From Treponema sp. UBA1240 (GTDB lineage Bacteria > Spirochaetota > Spirochaetia > Treponematales > Treponemataceae): DNA of 10,320 nucleotides. This document shows positions 1 through 7,437 of this stretch, in pieces. The position numbers were made by a program, and so were the translations under genes. The notes under the pieces were generated by a model. The model made no database searches, was not told the origin of the DNA, and saw nothing but the letters and a program-made list of their open reading frames with translations. The stretch is from positions 2,624 to 12,943 of the forward strand of contig DBWK01000137.1 in assembly GCA_002308875.1 (NCBI GenBank). The letters are read 5' to 3'. Numbering within the stretch: position 1 is the stretch's first letter; each line of letters begins with the position of its first letter.

Positions 1-1598
1 CCCTGAATTGCTATCTTAAACTGCTGACGGCTTATTTCTTCTTTTAGCATTTCGCAAACATGGCGGGCTCTGTCGTAAGCGTTTCCCTTGAATGCAAGCT
101 GTGAGAGAGCATCAACACTTTTACCGTTCAGCAGAATGTCGATTTTTACAAGTTCCGTATCGCGGTAGCCTATAACATCGTAGTCAAACGAAGCATAACC
201 GCGGCTGTAGCTTTTTAGTCTGTCATAAAAATCGAACAGAACTTCCGAAAGAGGCATTTCGTATGTAACTTCAACGCGTTTTTCGTCCAGATACTGCATA
301 TTTGTTTGTGTTCCCCGCTTTTCAGTGCAAAGCGAAATAATACTACCCAGGTATGTGGCCGGTGTAATTATGGAAGCTTTTATGTATGGCTCGCGGGCGG
401 AAGCAATTCTTCCCTGGTCGGGATATTCGGCGGGACTATCTACAAAGATTTCTTCGCCGGAAGTAAGCGTTATGCTGTAACGGACTGAAGGCGCCGTGAA
501 TATAACGGACTGGTCAAAGTCACGCTCAAGGCGTTCCTGAATAACTTCCAGATGAAGCAGCCCCAAAAAGCCGCAGCGAAAGCCGTGTCCCAAAGCAACG
601 GAAGAATCCTTTTCAAACGTAAGGCTTGCATCGTTCAGTTTGAGTTTTTCCATGCTGTCGCGAAGTTCGTCGTAATCGTTGGAATCCATAGGATATATGG
701 AAGAAAAAACAACAGGCTTAACTTCCTTAAAGCCCGCAAGCGGTGTTTCAGCGGGGTTTTCCGCCGATGTAACGGTATCACCTACGCGGATATCTGAAAC
801 GGTTTTTATACCCGCAATAAAATAGCCTACCGAACCTGCAGAAAGTTCATCTTTTGGCTCAAGCTTTATCTTAAAAATACCAACGTCTTCTATCTTGTAT
901 TCGGCGTTATTGCTCATAAAGCGGATTGTCTGCCCCACTTTGAGCGAACCTGAAAAGACGCGCACATGCACAACAACGCCTCTGTAAGGGTCATAGTGGC
1001 AGTCAAATATCAGGGCTTTAGTGCTGTTATCGTCAGACGGTTTTGGAGCAGGTATGCGTTTAACAATCGCTTCAAAAAGTTCGTCAATGCCTTTACCCTG
1101 CTTTGCCGAAACAAGAATCGCGTCATCGGGATCAAGTCCCAGATCATGCTCAATCTGATGCTTACAGGAAGGAATATCCGCCGCAGGAAGGTCTATTTTG
1201 TTTATTACGGGAAGAATTTCCAAATCGTGTTCAAGAGCAAGATACATGTTTGAAAGCGTCTGCGATTCAACGCCCTGCGATGCGTCAATAAGCAGCAGTG
1301 CGCCCTCACACGAAGCGATTGCCCTTGAAACTTCGTACGTAAAATCAACATGTCCTGGAGTATCAACAAAGTTCAGCTCGTATTCTACACCATCCGCCGC
1401 AACGTAAGGAATCGTTACAGCCTGGCTTTTTATCGTAATACCACGTTCGCGTTCTATGTCCATATTGTCCAGAATCTGGTTCTGAAACTGGCGGTCATCT
1501 ATTATCTTTGCCTTTTGAATGAGTCTGTCCGCCAAAGTAGACTTGCCATGATCAATATGCGCTACTATGCAGAAATTGCGAATACGAGATAATTCCAT
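1..1598 (-). CDS. lepA: Elongation factor 4 (LepA) GTPase, C-terminus missing at window edge
   Basis: LepA is a ribosome-associated translational GTPase that binds stalled or mistranslocated ribosomes. The protein starts MELSRIRNF and carries the full G-domain: G1 AHIDHGKST at residues 13-21, G2 RERGIT at 50-55, G3 DTPGH at 79-83, G4 NKID at 133-136 and G5 SAK at 164-166. The translation remains LepA-like to the edge, including a GFRCGFLGLLHLEV stretch, and stops at FKIAIQ after 532 codons. The family is about 600 residues, so roughly 65-70 C-terminal residues lie outside. The ATG at 1598 is preceded in frame by the upstream gene's TAA at 1611-1613 with only four codons between and no ATG, GTG or TTG among them, so the start is firm. 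No Shine-Dalgarno sequence is visible, which suggests translation coupled to the protease gene 12 bp upstream. It is the last visible gene of the tilS operon. Confidence 0.97.
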   Translation of the reverse strand, partial: MELSRIRNFCIVAHIDHGKSTLADRLIQKAKIIDDRQFQNQILDNMDIERERGITIKSQAVTIPYVAADGVEYELNFVDTPGHVDFTYEVSRAIASCEGALLLIDASQGVESQTLSNMYLALEHDLEILPVINKIDLPAADIPSCKHQIEHDLGLDPDDAILVSAKQGKGIDELFEAIVKRIPAPKPSDDNSTKALIFDCHYDPYRGVVVHVRVFSGSLKVGQTIRFMSNNAEYKIEDVGIFKIKLEPKDELSAGSVGYFIAGIKTVSDIRVGDTVTSAENPAETPLAGFKEVKPVVFSSIYPMDSNDYDELRDSMEKLKLNDASLTFEKDSSVALGHGFRCGFLGLLHLEVIQERLERDFDQSVIFTAPSVRYSITLTSGEEIFVDSPAEYPDQGRIASAREPYIKASIITPATYLGSIISLCTEKRGTQTNMQYLDEKRVEVTYEMPLSEVLFDFYDRLKSYSRGYASFDYDVIGYRDTELVKIDILLNGKSVDALSQLAFKGNAYDRARHVCEMLKEEISRQQFKIAIQ

Positions 1599-1610
1599 TG
1601 CTACATAGTA

Positions 1611-3293
1611 TTAGAAATAATTAGGCGTGTCCAGTGCGTTTGCCAGTGATATCCACATACCCATAAAACCGTTTCTGCGCTTTTTAGCGTAAACTTCGGT
1701 CATTATGTAGCTTTTGTCGTCTGAAAACTTGGACTTTGTTACCTCAATGGAATCATTAGGCGCAAAACCGCTGTCTTCGCCGGGCGAACCTGTAAGAACA
1801 CTCTTTACAAAGAATTTTTTTGCCTTGCCGCTTGATGTTCCGGCAGAAACTTCCATGCCGAAAAGGGGAAGAAACGCATTTGCAAGTGAATCATGCTGAT
1901 ACACTTCGTATCCCGGATTTTCTGGACGCTGCGCCAAATAAACAGGAAATTCCTTTGTATCGTTATCCTGCGTTCTGCAGGAAACTCTCGCAATTGTATT
2001 CAACGGCTTTGACAAAAGGACATCCTGAAATTCTTCAAGAGTTTTAATGCTTTTTCCGTCAATTGCCGTGATAATATCACCGTTTTTAAGCTCAGATACA
2101 TATGCGGAACTTCCCGGCATTGTATAGAGAACTTCCAGACCGTCGGGTCGGAGCGCTTCAGTTCTTTTTGTCATTCCAAAAGAACCTGTCCATACGTGGT
2201 TAATTTGATTACCCTTATACATGCGCTCAAGATTCATTTTGAGGTATTCAACGGGAATCGCAAAATTCAAACCCTCATAACCGGTTATTCCGGCAAATAC
2301 AATACCCTGTACATTACCATACTCGTCTATAAGAGGACCGCCGGAATTACCGGAGTTTATGGCAGCATCAATCTGCATTACACGTCCTGTTGCCAAAAGC
2401 GGACGGTCAACAGCCGAAACGATTCCTGATGTAAGTGTCCTCTCCAAGCCGACCGGTGACCCAATGGCATATATTCTGTCGCCTACATCAAGGTTTTCGG
2501 AAGAACCGAGAGAAAAAACATAGGGCGGAGTAATTTCCACTTTGAGTAACGCAAGGTCAAGAGAAGAATCCCAGCTTATTACCTTTGCGGGAATACGGTC
2601 GTCAGGATTGTCCGGCAGGGTTATGTAAAGCCGCGAATACCCCTCGTAAGTAGGATCAACCATATTCTCAATTACGTGGTGATTTGTTATAAGATAACCT
2701 CGTTTGTCAATAAAAAAGCCTGAGCCCAAAACCTTGTTCGGATAACCGACACCGGACTGTACTTTTAGACCCAAATCCACAAGAACCGTTACAGTTCCGT
2801 TTATAAGCCGCGAAACCTTTACCTTTTCGCGCGAGGGATTTATGTTAACGTATTCGGAAAACAAACGGGAAGAAGATTTTAAAGTTTCCTCGTTCCACCC
2901 GCAGAAAGTTTTAACAGTCGGCTCCAGTGCACGAACTGAGTTAAAGCAGGACAAAGCTGTTGTCCAGTCTTCTTTTTCCACCGCCGCCTTAAAAACTGTT
3001 TCCATTTTTTCGCGCATTCTGTTGTATAAATCCAAAGCATCCTTGTCTTCCGGCAGGGAACGGAGCATAAGGTAAGAACGCCACAAAGCAAGCGGAGTTT
3101 TTTCTTCCGACAGTTTTTCGATGTTCTTTATTTCCATACGTTTTCTGTCAGCATCCGTATAAACTACCTTTTCAAAAACTTCCTGAGGGGCGGCAGCCGG
3201 CTTTTCGTTGCTGCCGGAAGCAAAAAGCCCCGTTGTAAAAATGAACAGAAAAATCAAGAGTAAACGGGTTTTAACCGCAAAATTATTCCTCAT
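1611..3293 (-). CDS. Exported HtrA/DegP-like S1C serine protease with PDZ domains
   Basis: This is a trypsin-fold envelope protease of about 560 residues, probably a quality-control or processing enzyme outside the cytoplasm. In order it has: a signal peptide (basic MRNNFAVKTR, then a hydrophobic core to about residue 25, no lipobox Cys); an alpha-helical segment at about 40-165 of unknown function; the protease domain at about 170-365; a PDZ domain at about 367-457; and a weaker PDZ-like domain at about 475-560. The catalytic triad is intact: His206 in TNHHV, Asp246 in SLDLALLK, Ser317 in GNSGGP. The reading frame opens further upstream, but the ATG at 3293 is preferred because it has a GGAG nine bases upstream and directly precedes the signal peptide. 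This start overlaps the end of the upstream gene by 11 bp. The helical N-terminal insert and second PDZ-like unit make it longer than classical DegP. Its natural substrate cannot be told from sequence; the preceding exported protein is a candidate partner. Confidence 0.9.
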   Translation of the reverse strand: MRNNFAVKTRLLLIFLFIFTTGLFASGSNEKPAAAPQEVFEKVVYTDADRKRMEIKNIEKLSEEKTPLALWRSYLMLRSLPEDKDALDLYNRMREKMETVFKAAVEKEDWTTALSCFNSVRALEPTVKTFCGWNEETLKSSSRLFSEYVNINPSREKVKVSRLINGTVTVLVDLGLKVQSGVGYPNKVLGSGFFIDKRGYLITNHHVIENMVDPTYEGYSRLYITLPDNPDDRIPAKVISWDSSLDLALLKVEITPPYVFSLGSSENLDVGDRIYAIGSPVGLERTLTSGIVSAVDRPLLATGRVMQIDAAINSGNSGGPLIDEYGNVQGIVFAGITGYEGLNFAIPVEYLKMNLERMYKGNQINHVWTGSFGMTKRTEALRPDGLEVLYTMPGSSAYVSELKNGDIITAIDGKSIKTLEEFQDVLLSKPLNTIARVSCRTQDNDTKEFPVYLAQRPENPGYEVYQHDSLANAFLPLFGMEVSAGTSSGKAKKFFVKSVLTGSPGEDSGFAPNDSIEVTKSKFSDDKSYIMTEVYAKKRRNGFMGMWISLANALDTPNYF

Positions 3294-5340
3294 CAAACAA
3301 TTCTCCAAAATAGAATGAACCGACACGGGCAGCAACAATTCTACCACCGTCAGCTTCTATTATTGTAACACCCGGATATGGCGAAAGGTTAAAGAAATTT
3401 ATAATTTTTGTCGCTTCTGATGAATCCAGCTTTTTGCCTATCCAATAAAATTCGCCGTGCAAATCGTCACGAAATATGAGTTTTCCGCCTCTTGGCGTTT
3501 CAACGGCAACAGGAGTGCCTTTTCGCGCGGTAACAGTTATCTCTGCTTTGTTTACAGGATTTATAAACTTGGTAAGTTCCGCATCCTTTGTAATTATACA
3601 CTTTATATCCCAATTACCATCGTTGTCATCATCCCATGAAACGATTCTCTTTCCGTCAGCAAAATACTTTTCAGAATATTCGTGTTTACCGTCGGAGTCA
3701 GTATCAATAACCGTTTCAGACAAATAAATTCCAGAGGATGCATTTATTGTGCCAAATATGTTTTTAAGCAGGGTTTCTTCTTCTTTTTCGGAAATATAGT
3801 TTCTGATTTCTTCCTTATTAAAGGCATAATATTCAGTAAGTTCATAAAAACCATCGTTGTTTGCATCAACAGTACGGAACTGAAGTATTCCCTCATTAAA
3901 AACACCGTACGCATACGGTTTTGCGTCAACCATATACACGGCGGAACGCGGTTTTCCCTCAAACATTGAAAAACGTATTAAAGAACCCTCCCGTTCGTAG
4001 CCGGGTACGGTTACAGTATTTGAAAAAGCCATTAAAAGTCTGTCTGAAAGGATTTCGTTTTTCTGCTTAGGCGACGGAATAAAGAAAGAAACACCAAGAT
4101 TCGGCGAGGAGGTCTGAGTTATTTCAAATGGTGTCCAACGCAGTTCGTTCGCATTTACATCATAATGAACAGTACCTGAACCGGAAGTTATTTCTGCCGT
4201 TTTTACAAATGGATAAGACTCGTAGGTTACAGTCATATTTTGTTCCGGCATAAAAATACGGTATGGAACACCAAAGTCGCAGTCGGCTTTGCATGTTGCA
4301 ACACCGTCCTGATTATCATCATAGTTTATGGAAACGGCTCTGCCACGGCGGTACAAAACTTCCATATCAATTATACCATCAGAGTTTGTATCGAAAAGTA
4401 GTGTTCCGGCAAAGGCAGTCATCCATTCCTCAAGTTCTGTCATAGTTTTTTCTGTCTGCACGGTGGTAATAAAATCTTCAAAAAAATCAAACCGCAAACC
4501 GGTCTGCGCAAAAGCCAGAATCTGCGAAAAAGCAGTTTGCTCCGAAATTATACCGTTTTGCAGGGCAAGGAGAGTATAAAGCGGATGATTGTCGCCGCGT
4601 GCATAAAAGGATTTGAGCAGATATTCACGTTCTACAGGAGAAGATGAATAGACTGCGGCGTATACGGCAAGTTCAGGATATTCATCTGTCCAAGTGTAAA
4701 TGTTCTTTATGTAATATTCCGCAAGCTGAACAACATCGCTTTCAGAAGCATGCGTTCTTTCCGTTTCCAGGAACAACAGGGGGAATCTTCCGTCATGCGC
4801 ATACAGATTTTTTGCATTTGAAATTACAGTGCGGGCTTTTTTACGGTCGTTTATGCGGTAATAAGACTTTGCCCTGATAAAGTCAGCATCCGCTGACATA
4901 ATTTCAGGTTTTGCGTCAAGAATCTGTAAAGCCGCCGAACTGCGTCCGGTATCCGAAAGCAAATCCGCATAAAGAACACGGGCTGCATCTTTTTCATATT
5001 GAATCCATTCATTTGTATTCAATGCGGACGCAAGCATTGAAACAACTTCAGCTTTAGGCGTGTTCAGCTCAACAGCGGCTACCGCCTTTACATACCACAA
5101 GTCCGAAATAGCGGAATCATAGGAAAGGCCTAAATCCGCCTGATCAAAAGCGTTTATCCAGTTAAATTCCAATATTGAATTTTTACTTTCTTCCAGACAC
5201 AAAAGGGCTGTTCTTCTATTGGCAGCTTCCGCAGTCGTGTTGAGCGGAATGATTGTCTGCGCATAAACAAAAGCGGAAACAAATGCCGTATATATAACAG
5301 AACCAATAAAAGCAAGTGTTTTTTGTTTCAGTAACTTCAT
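3283..5340 (-). CDS. Large exported protein: helical-repeat N-half, C-half with EF-hand-like DxDxDG loops
   Basis: I do not recognise a named family. The 685-residue protein begins with a signal peptide (MKLLKQK, then a hydrophobic stretch, likely cleaved after FVYA near residue 27). Residues about 40-310 are alpha-helical with TPR-like spacing (for example RAKSYYRINDRKKARTVI at 156-173), although no canonical TPR consensus is clear. Residues about 315-580 carry five Asp-rich loops: DTNSDG 317, DDNQDG 341, DANNDG 492, DTDSDG 546 and DDDNDG 570. These resemble EF-hand-like or thrombospondin-type calcium loops, set among beta-rich segments. The tail (about 600-685) is beta-rich. The start is fixed by a perfect AGGAGG at 5345-5350 and by the 4-bp ATGA overlap with tilS; the end overlaps the protease start by 11 bp. 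It is therefore tightly coupled to both neighbours. Calcium binding and an envelope or surface role are inference. Confidence 0.8.
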   Translation of the reverse strand: MKLLKQKTLAFIGSVIYTAFVSAFVYAQTIIPLNTTAEAANRRTALLCLEESKNSILEFNWINAFDQADLGLSYDSAISDLWYVKAVAAVELNTPKAEVVSMLASALNTNEWIQYEKDAARVLYADLLSDTGRSSAALQILDAKPEIMSADADFIRAKSYYRINDRKKARTVISNAKNLYAHDGRFPLLFLETERTHASESDVVQLAEYYIKNIYTWTDEYPELAVYAAVYSSSPVEREYLLKSFYARGDNHPLYTLLALQNGIISEQTAFSQILAFAQTGLRFDFFEDFITTVQTEKTMTELEEWMTAFAGTLLFDTNSDGIIDMEVLYRRGRAVSINYDDNQDGVATCKADCDFGVPYRIFMPEQNMTVTYESYPFVKTAEITSGSGTVHYDVNANELRWTPFEITQTSSPNLGVSFFIPSPKQKNEILSDRLLMAFSNTVTVPGYEREGSLIRFSMFEGKPRSAVYMVDAKPYAYGVFNEGILQFRTVDANNDGFYELTEYYAFNKEEIRNYISEKEEETLLKNIFGTINASSGIYLSETVIDTDSDGKHEYSEKYFADGKRIVSWDDDNDGNWDIKCIITKDAELTKFINPVNKAEITVTARKGTPVAVETPRGGKLIFRDDLHGEFYWIGKKLDSSEATKIINFFNLSPYPGVTIIEADGGRIVAARVGSFYFGELFDEE
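3616..3705 (-). repeat. Second pair of Asp-rich DxDxDG loops (residues 546-575)
   Basis: DTDSDG at 546-551 and DDDNDG at 570-575 repeat the arrangement at 4303-4392 with the same 24-residue spacing. The linker contains EKYFADGKRIVSW, comparable to EVLYRRGRAVSIN in the first pair. This suggests an internal duplication within the protein. Confidence 0.65.
3832..3867 (-). repeat. Single Asp-rich loop DANNDG (residues 492-503)
   Basis: The loop DANNDGFYELTE has acidic or amide residues at positions 1, 3, 5 and 12, the closest match here to a 12-residue EF-hand loop. It is followed by the aromatic YYAF. Unlike the other four loops it has no partner 24 residues away. Confidence 0.55.
4303..4392 (-). 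repeat. First pair of Asp-rich DxNxDG loops (residues 317-346)
   Basis: Two hexapeptide loops, DTNSDG at 317-322 and DDNQDG at 341-346, lie exactly 24 residues apart and are joined by a predicted beta-hairpin with an RRGR turn. The acidic positions 1, 3 and 5 followed by Gly match the start of a calcium-binding EF-hand-type loop. The same two-loop unit recurs at 3616-3705. Confidence 0.65.
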
Positions 5341-6719
5341 GTGTCCTCCTGTGCTGCTGATAACGACTCAAATTTTATATATGTCATTTCCGCATTTTTT
5401 TGAAATTCCGAATCCGCCACGAACCAATTTTTGCAGCCAAGACAACTTCCTGCAATAAGAACAATAATACCGGATACTTCAACAACGGGTATGCGTTTTC
5501 GTTTTTCCAGCGGAACTTTCCAATCGGAATAAATGCGTGAAATCAATTTGTATTTGCCGTCAGCACACTTTATTTTATCGGCAGATTGACTGTTTCTGAC
5601 TACCAGGGGCAGCGCAAAAGGTCCAAAAAAACCATCATGCGGTGTGTCCGAAAAACGCAGTAAAAAATCATTAAACCGCACATCTTTGTTTTGCAGTGCC
5701 AGATAAAAAAAACCATCAGGAGTTTCGCGTTCAGTATCGTTTTTGATTACACAAATCCGGTTATTCCGGCGTACAATCTGTATTTCTGATGAAACAAAAT
5801 CTTTTCCACAAAGAACTGTATTCCGCAGTGCCTCATAGCGGATGCGGTCACGGCAGCCGCATTCCTGCAGAACCCTGTACAAAAGTGAAATGCGCACAGC
5901 CTGTTCACATGAATCAAAAACAGTTTCATCAATAAAAAAAATTCCGTTTCCATGCTGCCAGGAACAGTCCTGCATGAGTTTTTCCATAAGTTCTGCATAT
6001 TCACTGTTTTTTGCAGCTCCACTAAGTACGCCGGTTTTCCAGCCTGGAAAAAACTCGTCCAAAACCGGAAAAAGTTTGTTCCTTATGCGGTTACGAAAAT
6101 AGTCACAGGAAAGATTAGTGCTGTCTATTCTGTATGGAATTTGTTCTTTTTCCGCATATTGCAGAATCTGTTCTTTTGAAACATTGATTAGCGGACGCAA
6201 AAAAACACCGCGCCGCTCACTTATTCCAAGCGATGCTGTTACAGGGCTTCCCTGTAAAAAACGCTGTATTAGGGTTTCAAGGTTATCATTCTGATTGTGG
6301 GCAAGAAAAAAACAGGAAAGTTTATTCTTTTCAGCAAATTCTTCAAACAAAGAATAACGAGCGGCTCTTGCAGCTTCTTCACTTCCTTTTTTACGTTCAT
6401 CAGCTATTTTTTTGATTTGACCGGCAGGAATCGTCTTTTTTTCAGCCCTGATAGGCAGATTGTATTTTTCCGACGCTTTTTTGCAGTAATCCAATACAAA
6501 ATCAGAATCTTCAGCACTCACAGTGCCGGAACGCATATTGTGGTCTATTGTCAGCACATACAGTTCCGTTCCGGTCTTTTGGCAGACTTCTATAAGAACG
6601 CTGAGCAGAACCATGGAATCCGGCCCGCCGGAAACTCCGGCACCAACTTTTGTTGTATTGGACTGAGCCAGCTCGCAGACAAGAGATTCTTTTACCTGTT
6701 GAACGGTACTTTCTTTCAT
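5337..6719 (-). CDS. tilS: tRNA(Ile)-lysidine synthetase TilS
   Basis: TilS uses ATP and lysine to convert C34 of the CAU-anticodon tRNA-Ile to lysidine, so that it reads AUA; it is cytoplasmic and normally essential. The N-terminal ATP-pyrophosphatase domain shows the P-loop SGGPDS at residues 30-35 and an IDHNMR segment at 58-63. The AHNQNDNLET motif near 140-149 is the TilS HHxxDQxET site in variant form. RPLI and DSTNLSCDYFRNRIRNKLFP (about 175-218) are family-typical. A C-terminal TilS_C-like domain (LVVRNSQSADKI to about 460) is present. The length of 460 residues is normal. The frame also offers a TTG at 6725, but the ATG at 6719 is preferred, with a modest AGGT at 6729-6732. The stop overlaps the next gene's ATG as ATGA. 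A strong terminator ends only about 17 bases before this ATG, leaving little room for a promoter. Confidence 0.94.
   Translation of the reverse strand: MKESTVQQVKESLVCELAQSNTTKVGAGVSGGPDSMVLLSVLIEVCQKTGTELYVLTIDHNMRSGTVSAEDSDFVLDYCKKASEKYNLPIRAEKKTIPAGQIKKIADERKKGSEEAARAARYSLFEEFAEKNKLSCFFLAHNQNDNLETLIQRFLQGSPVTASLGISERRGVFLRPLINVSKEQILQYAEKEQIPYRIDSTNLSCDYFRNRIRNKLFPVLDEFFPGWKTGVLSGAAKNSEYAELMEKLMQDCSWQHGNGIFFIDETVFDSCEQAVRISLLYRVLQECGCRDRIRYEALRNTVLCGKDFVSSEIQIVRRNNRICVIKNDTERETPDGFFYLALQNKDVRFNDFLLRFSDTPHDGFFGPFALPLVVRNSQSADKIKCADGKYKLISRIYSDWKVPLEKRKRIPVVEVSGIIVLIAGSCLGCKNWFVADSEFQKNAEMTYIKFESLSAAQEDT
5345..5350 (-). promoter_or_regulatory. Strong Shine-Dalgarno (AGGAGG) of the exported-protein gene
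   Basis: A perfect AGGAGG lies four bases before the ATG at 5340, inside the last codons of tilS. It is the best ribosome-binding site in the minus-strand operon and confirms that ATG as the start. Its strength suggests that the downstream exported protein is made in larger amounts than TilS. Confidence 0.8.
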
Positions 6720-6736
6720 TATCAAAATACCTGATT

Positions 6737-6783
6737 AAAAAAAAAGGGTAGCTCGAAAAACAATCTTTTCAAGATACCCTTTT
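6737..6783 (-). terminator. Intrinsic terminator after rplY
   Basis: Read on the minus strand, AAAAGGGTA (6775-6783) pairs perfectly with TACCCTTTT (6742-6750). The stem continues inward through two isolated mismatches to GAAAA/TTTTC (6766-6770 with 6755-6759), closing a six-base loop at 6760-6765. A run of nine T follows the GC-rich base of the stem (6745-6737). This is a textbook rho-independent terminator for rplY. The downstream tilS ribosome-binding region starts almost immediately after the T tract. Confidence 0.85.
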
Positions 6784-6812
6784 ATTATAAAGTATAAGCA
6801 GAATTATTTGGA
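6784..6812 (-). promoter_or_regulatory. Candidate tilS-operon promoter just upstream of the terminator
   Basis: A perfect TATAAT -10 lies at 6784-6789 on the minus strand, in the gap between the rplY stop and the terminator stem. The matching -35 at 17-bp spacing (6807-6812, TCCAAA) fits only three of six bases and overlaps the rplY stop. If used, transcription would start near 6777, inside the terminator stem, so the tilS mRNA would begin with the hairpin. This is suggestive only: TATAAT is easily matched by chance in AT-rich DNA. Confidence 0.35.
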
Positions 6813-7355
6813 ATTCTTTACTCTTGCTACTACTTCATCTCCGTTTGAAAGGATTTTTACACCTTTTTCAAAAGGAAGATCTTTTACAAGGAATGAGTCT
6901 CCGATACCAAGACCGCTTACATCAGCAACAATGCGCGGAGGCAGGTCTTTTGGAAGACACTGGATTTTAACTTCCTTAACACCTGTTTCAAAGAAACCGC
7001 CTTCACGAACACCAACCGGGCTGCCTGCTGTCTGAACTTTCATTGAAAGACGGAGAGGTTTCTTTTCATCAAGTACCTGAAAATCAACATGAAGGTTTTT
7101 GTCTGATTTAATATCATACAAAGTGTCTTTAATCAAAGCCAGTGACTTTTTGCCGCCTACTTCAAGGTTAATGAGTGTTGTAGGTGTTGTTACCTTCCAT
7201 ACTTTTGTAAATTCGGCTTCATCAACATCGAGCATAGTTGCTTTGCCTTTAGCATTGTACATTACAGCCGGAAGACGACCGCCTGCGCGAAGTTTTTTTG
7301 CAACTCCCTTACCTGCATCTTTTCTTTCATTGGCGTTTAAAACTAAATAATCCAT
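6804..7355 (-). CDS. rplY: Ribosomal protein L25 / general stress protein CTC family
   Basis: This is the 50S protein that binds 5S rRNA, in the two-domain CTC form. The N-terminal L25 domain (about 1-92) includes RKDAGKGVAKKLRAGGRLPAVMYN, the family's typical opening. The C-terminal TL5-type beta domain (about 95-180) includes VREGGFFE, IQCLPKDLPPRIVADVS and FEKGVKILSNGDEVVARV. At 183 residues the length is right for CTC rather than for the short E. coli L25. A GTG lies at 7358 directly before the ATG at 7355; the ATG is preferred, with AAGGAG at 7364-7369 eight bases upstream. It lies 70 bp downstream of tRNA-Gln on the same strand and may be cotranscribed with it. In many bacteria this gene is beside pth; here tilS follows instead, beyond a terminator. 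Confidence 0.95.
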   Translation of the reverse strand: MDYLVLNANERKDAGKGVAKKLRAGGRLPAVMYNAKGKATMLDVDEAEFTKVWKVTTPTTLINLEVGGKKSLALIKDTLYDIKSDKNLHVDFQVLDEKKPLRLSMKVQTAGSPVGVREGGFFETGVKEVKIQCLPKDLPPRIVADVSGLGIGDSFLVKDLPFEKGVKILSNGDEVVARVKNSK

Positions 7356-7402
7356 CACAGGGACTCCTTATCTATTATAAAAAACGTTATTTTTTTCTGG
7401 AA

Positions 7403-7437
7403 CTGCCATTGATTCCCAGCATAAACTGGGATGGCAG
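7403..7437 (-). repeat. Inverted repeat joining tRNA-Gln 3' end to its trailer
   Basis: CTGCCAT at 7403-7409 is the exact reverse complement of ATGGCAG at 7431-7437, and CCCAG at 7415-7419 of CTGGG at 7426-7430. The loop is six bases (7420-7425), with a five-base bulge (7410-7414) on the trailer side. The tRNA side covers the discriminator, the acceptor 3' strand and most of the T-stem 3' strand. In the precursor RNA this 12-bp stem would exclude the mature cloverleaf. No T tract follows, so it is not an ordinary terminator. Confidence 0.7.

Noticed and set aside
966..1253. Plus-strand open frames opposite lepA
   Set aside because: The minus strand there encodes the LepA G-domain and domain II without interruption.
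3294..3347. Longer protease start giving 18 extra residues
   Set aside because: It would extend the overlap with the upstream gene and put an unlikely segment before a well-formed signal peptide; the internal ATG at 3293 has a good GGAG site.
6297..6734. 145-residue open frame on the plus strand opposite tilS
   Set aside because: It lies antisense to conserved TilS motifs, including the P-loop, and is rich in Phe and Arg as expected of a shadow frame.
7374..7379. TATAAT on the minus strand just upstream of rplY, as its promoter
   Set aside because: The transcription start would fall inside the Shine-Dalgarno sequence and no reasonable -35 lies 16-18 bp away; cotranscription with tRNA-Gln is more likely.
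7403..7437. tRNA-Gln 3' end as an integration attachment site
   Set aside because: The repeat is inverted rather than direct, lies only six bases away, and no integrase or foreign genes are nearby.
7403..7437. tRNA trailer hairpin as an intrinsic terminator
   Set aside because: The sequence after the stem is UUCCAG then an A run, with no U tract.
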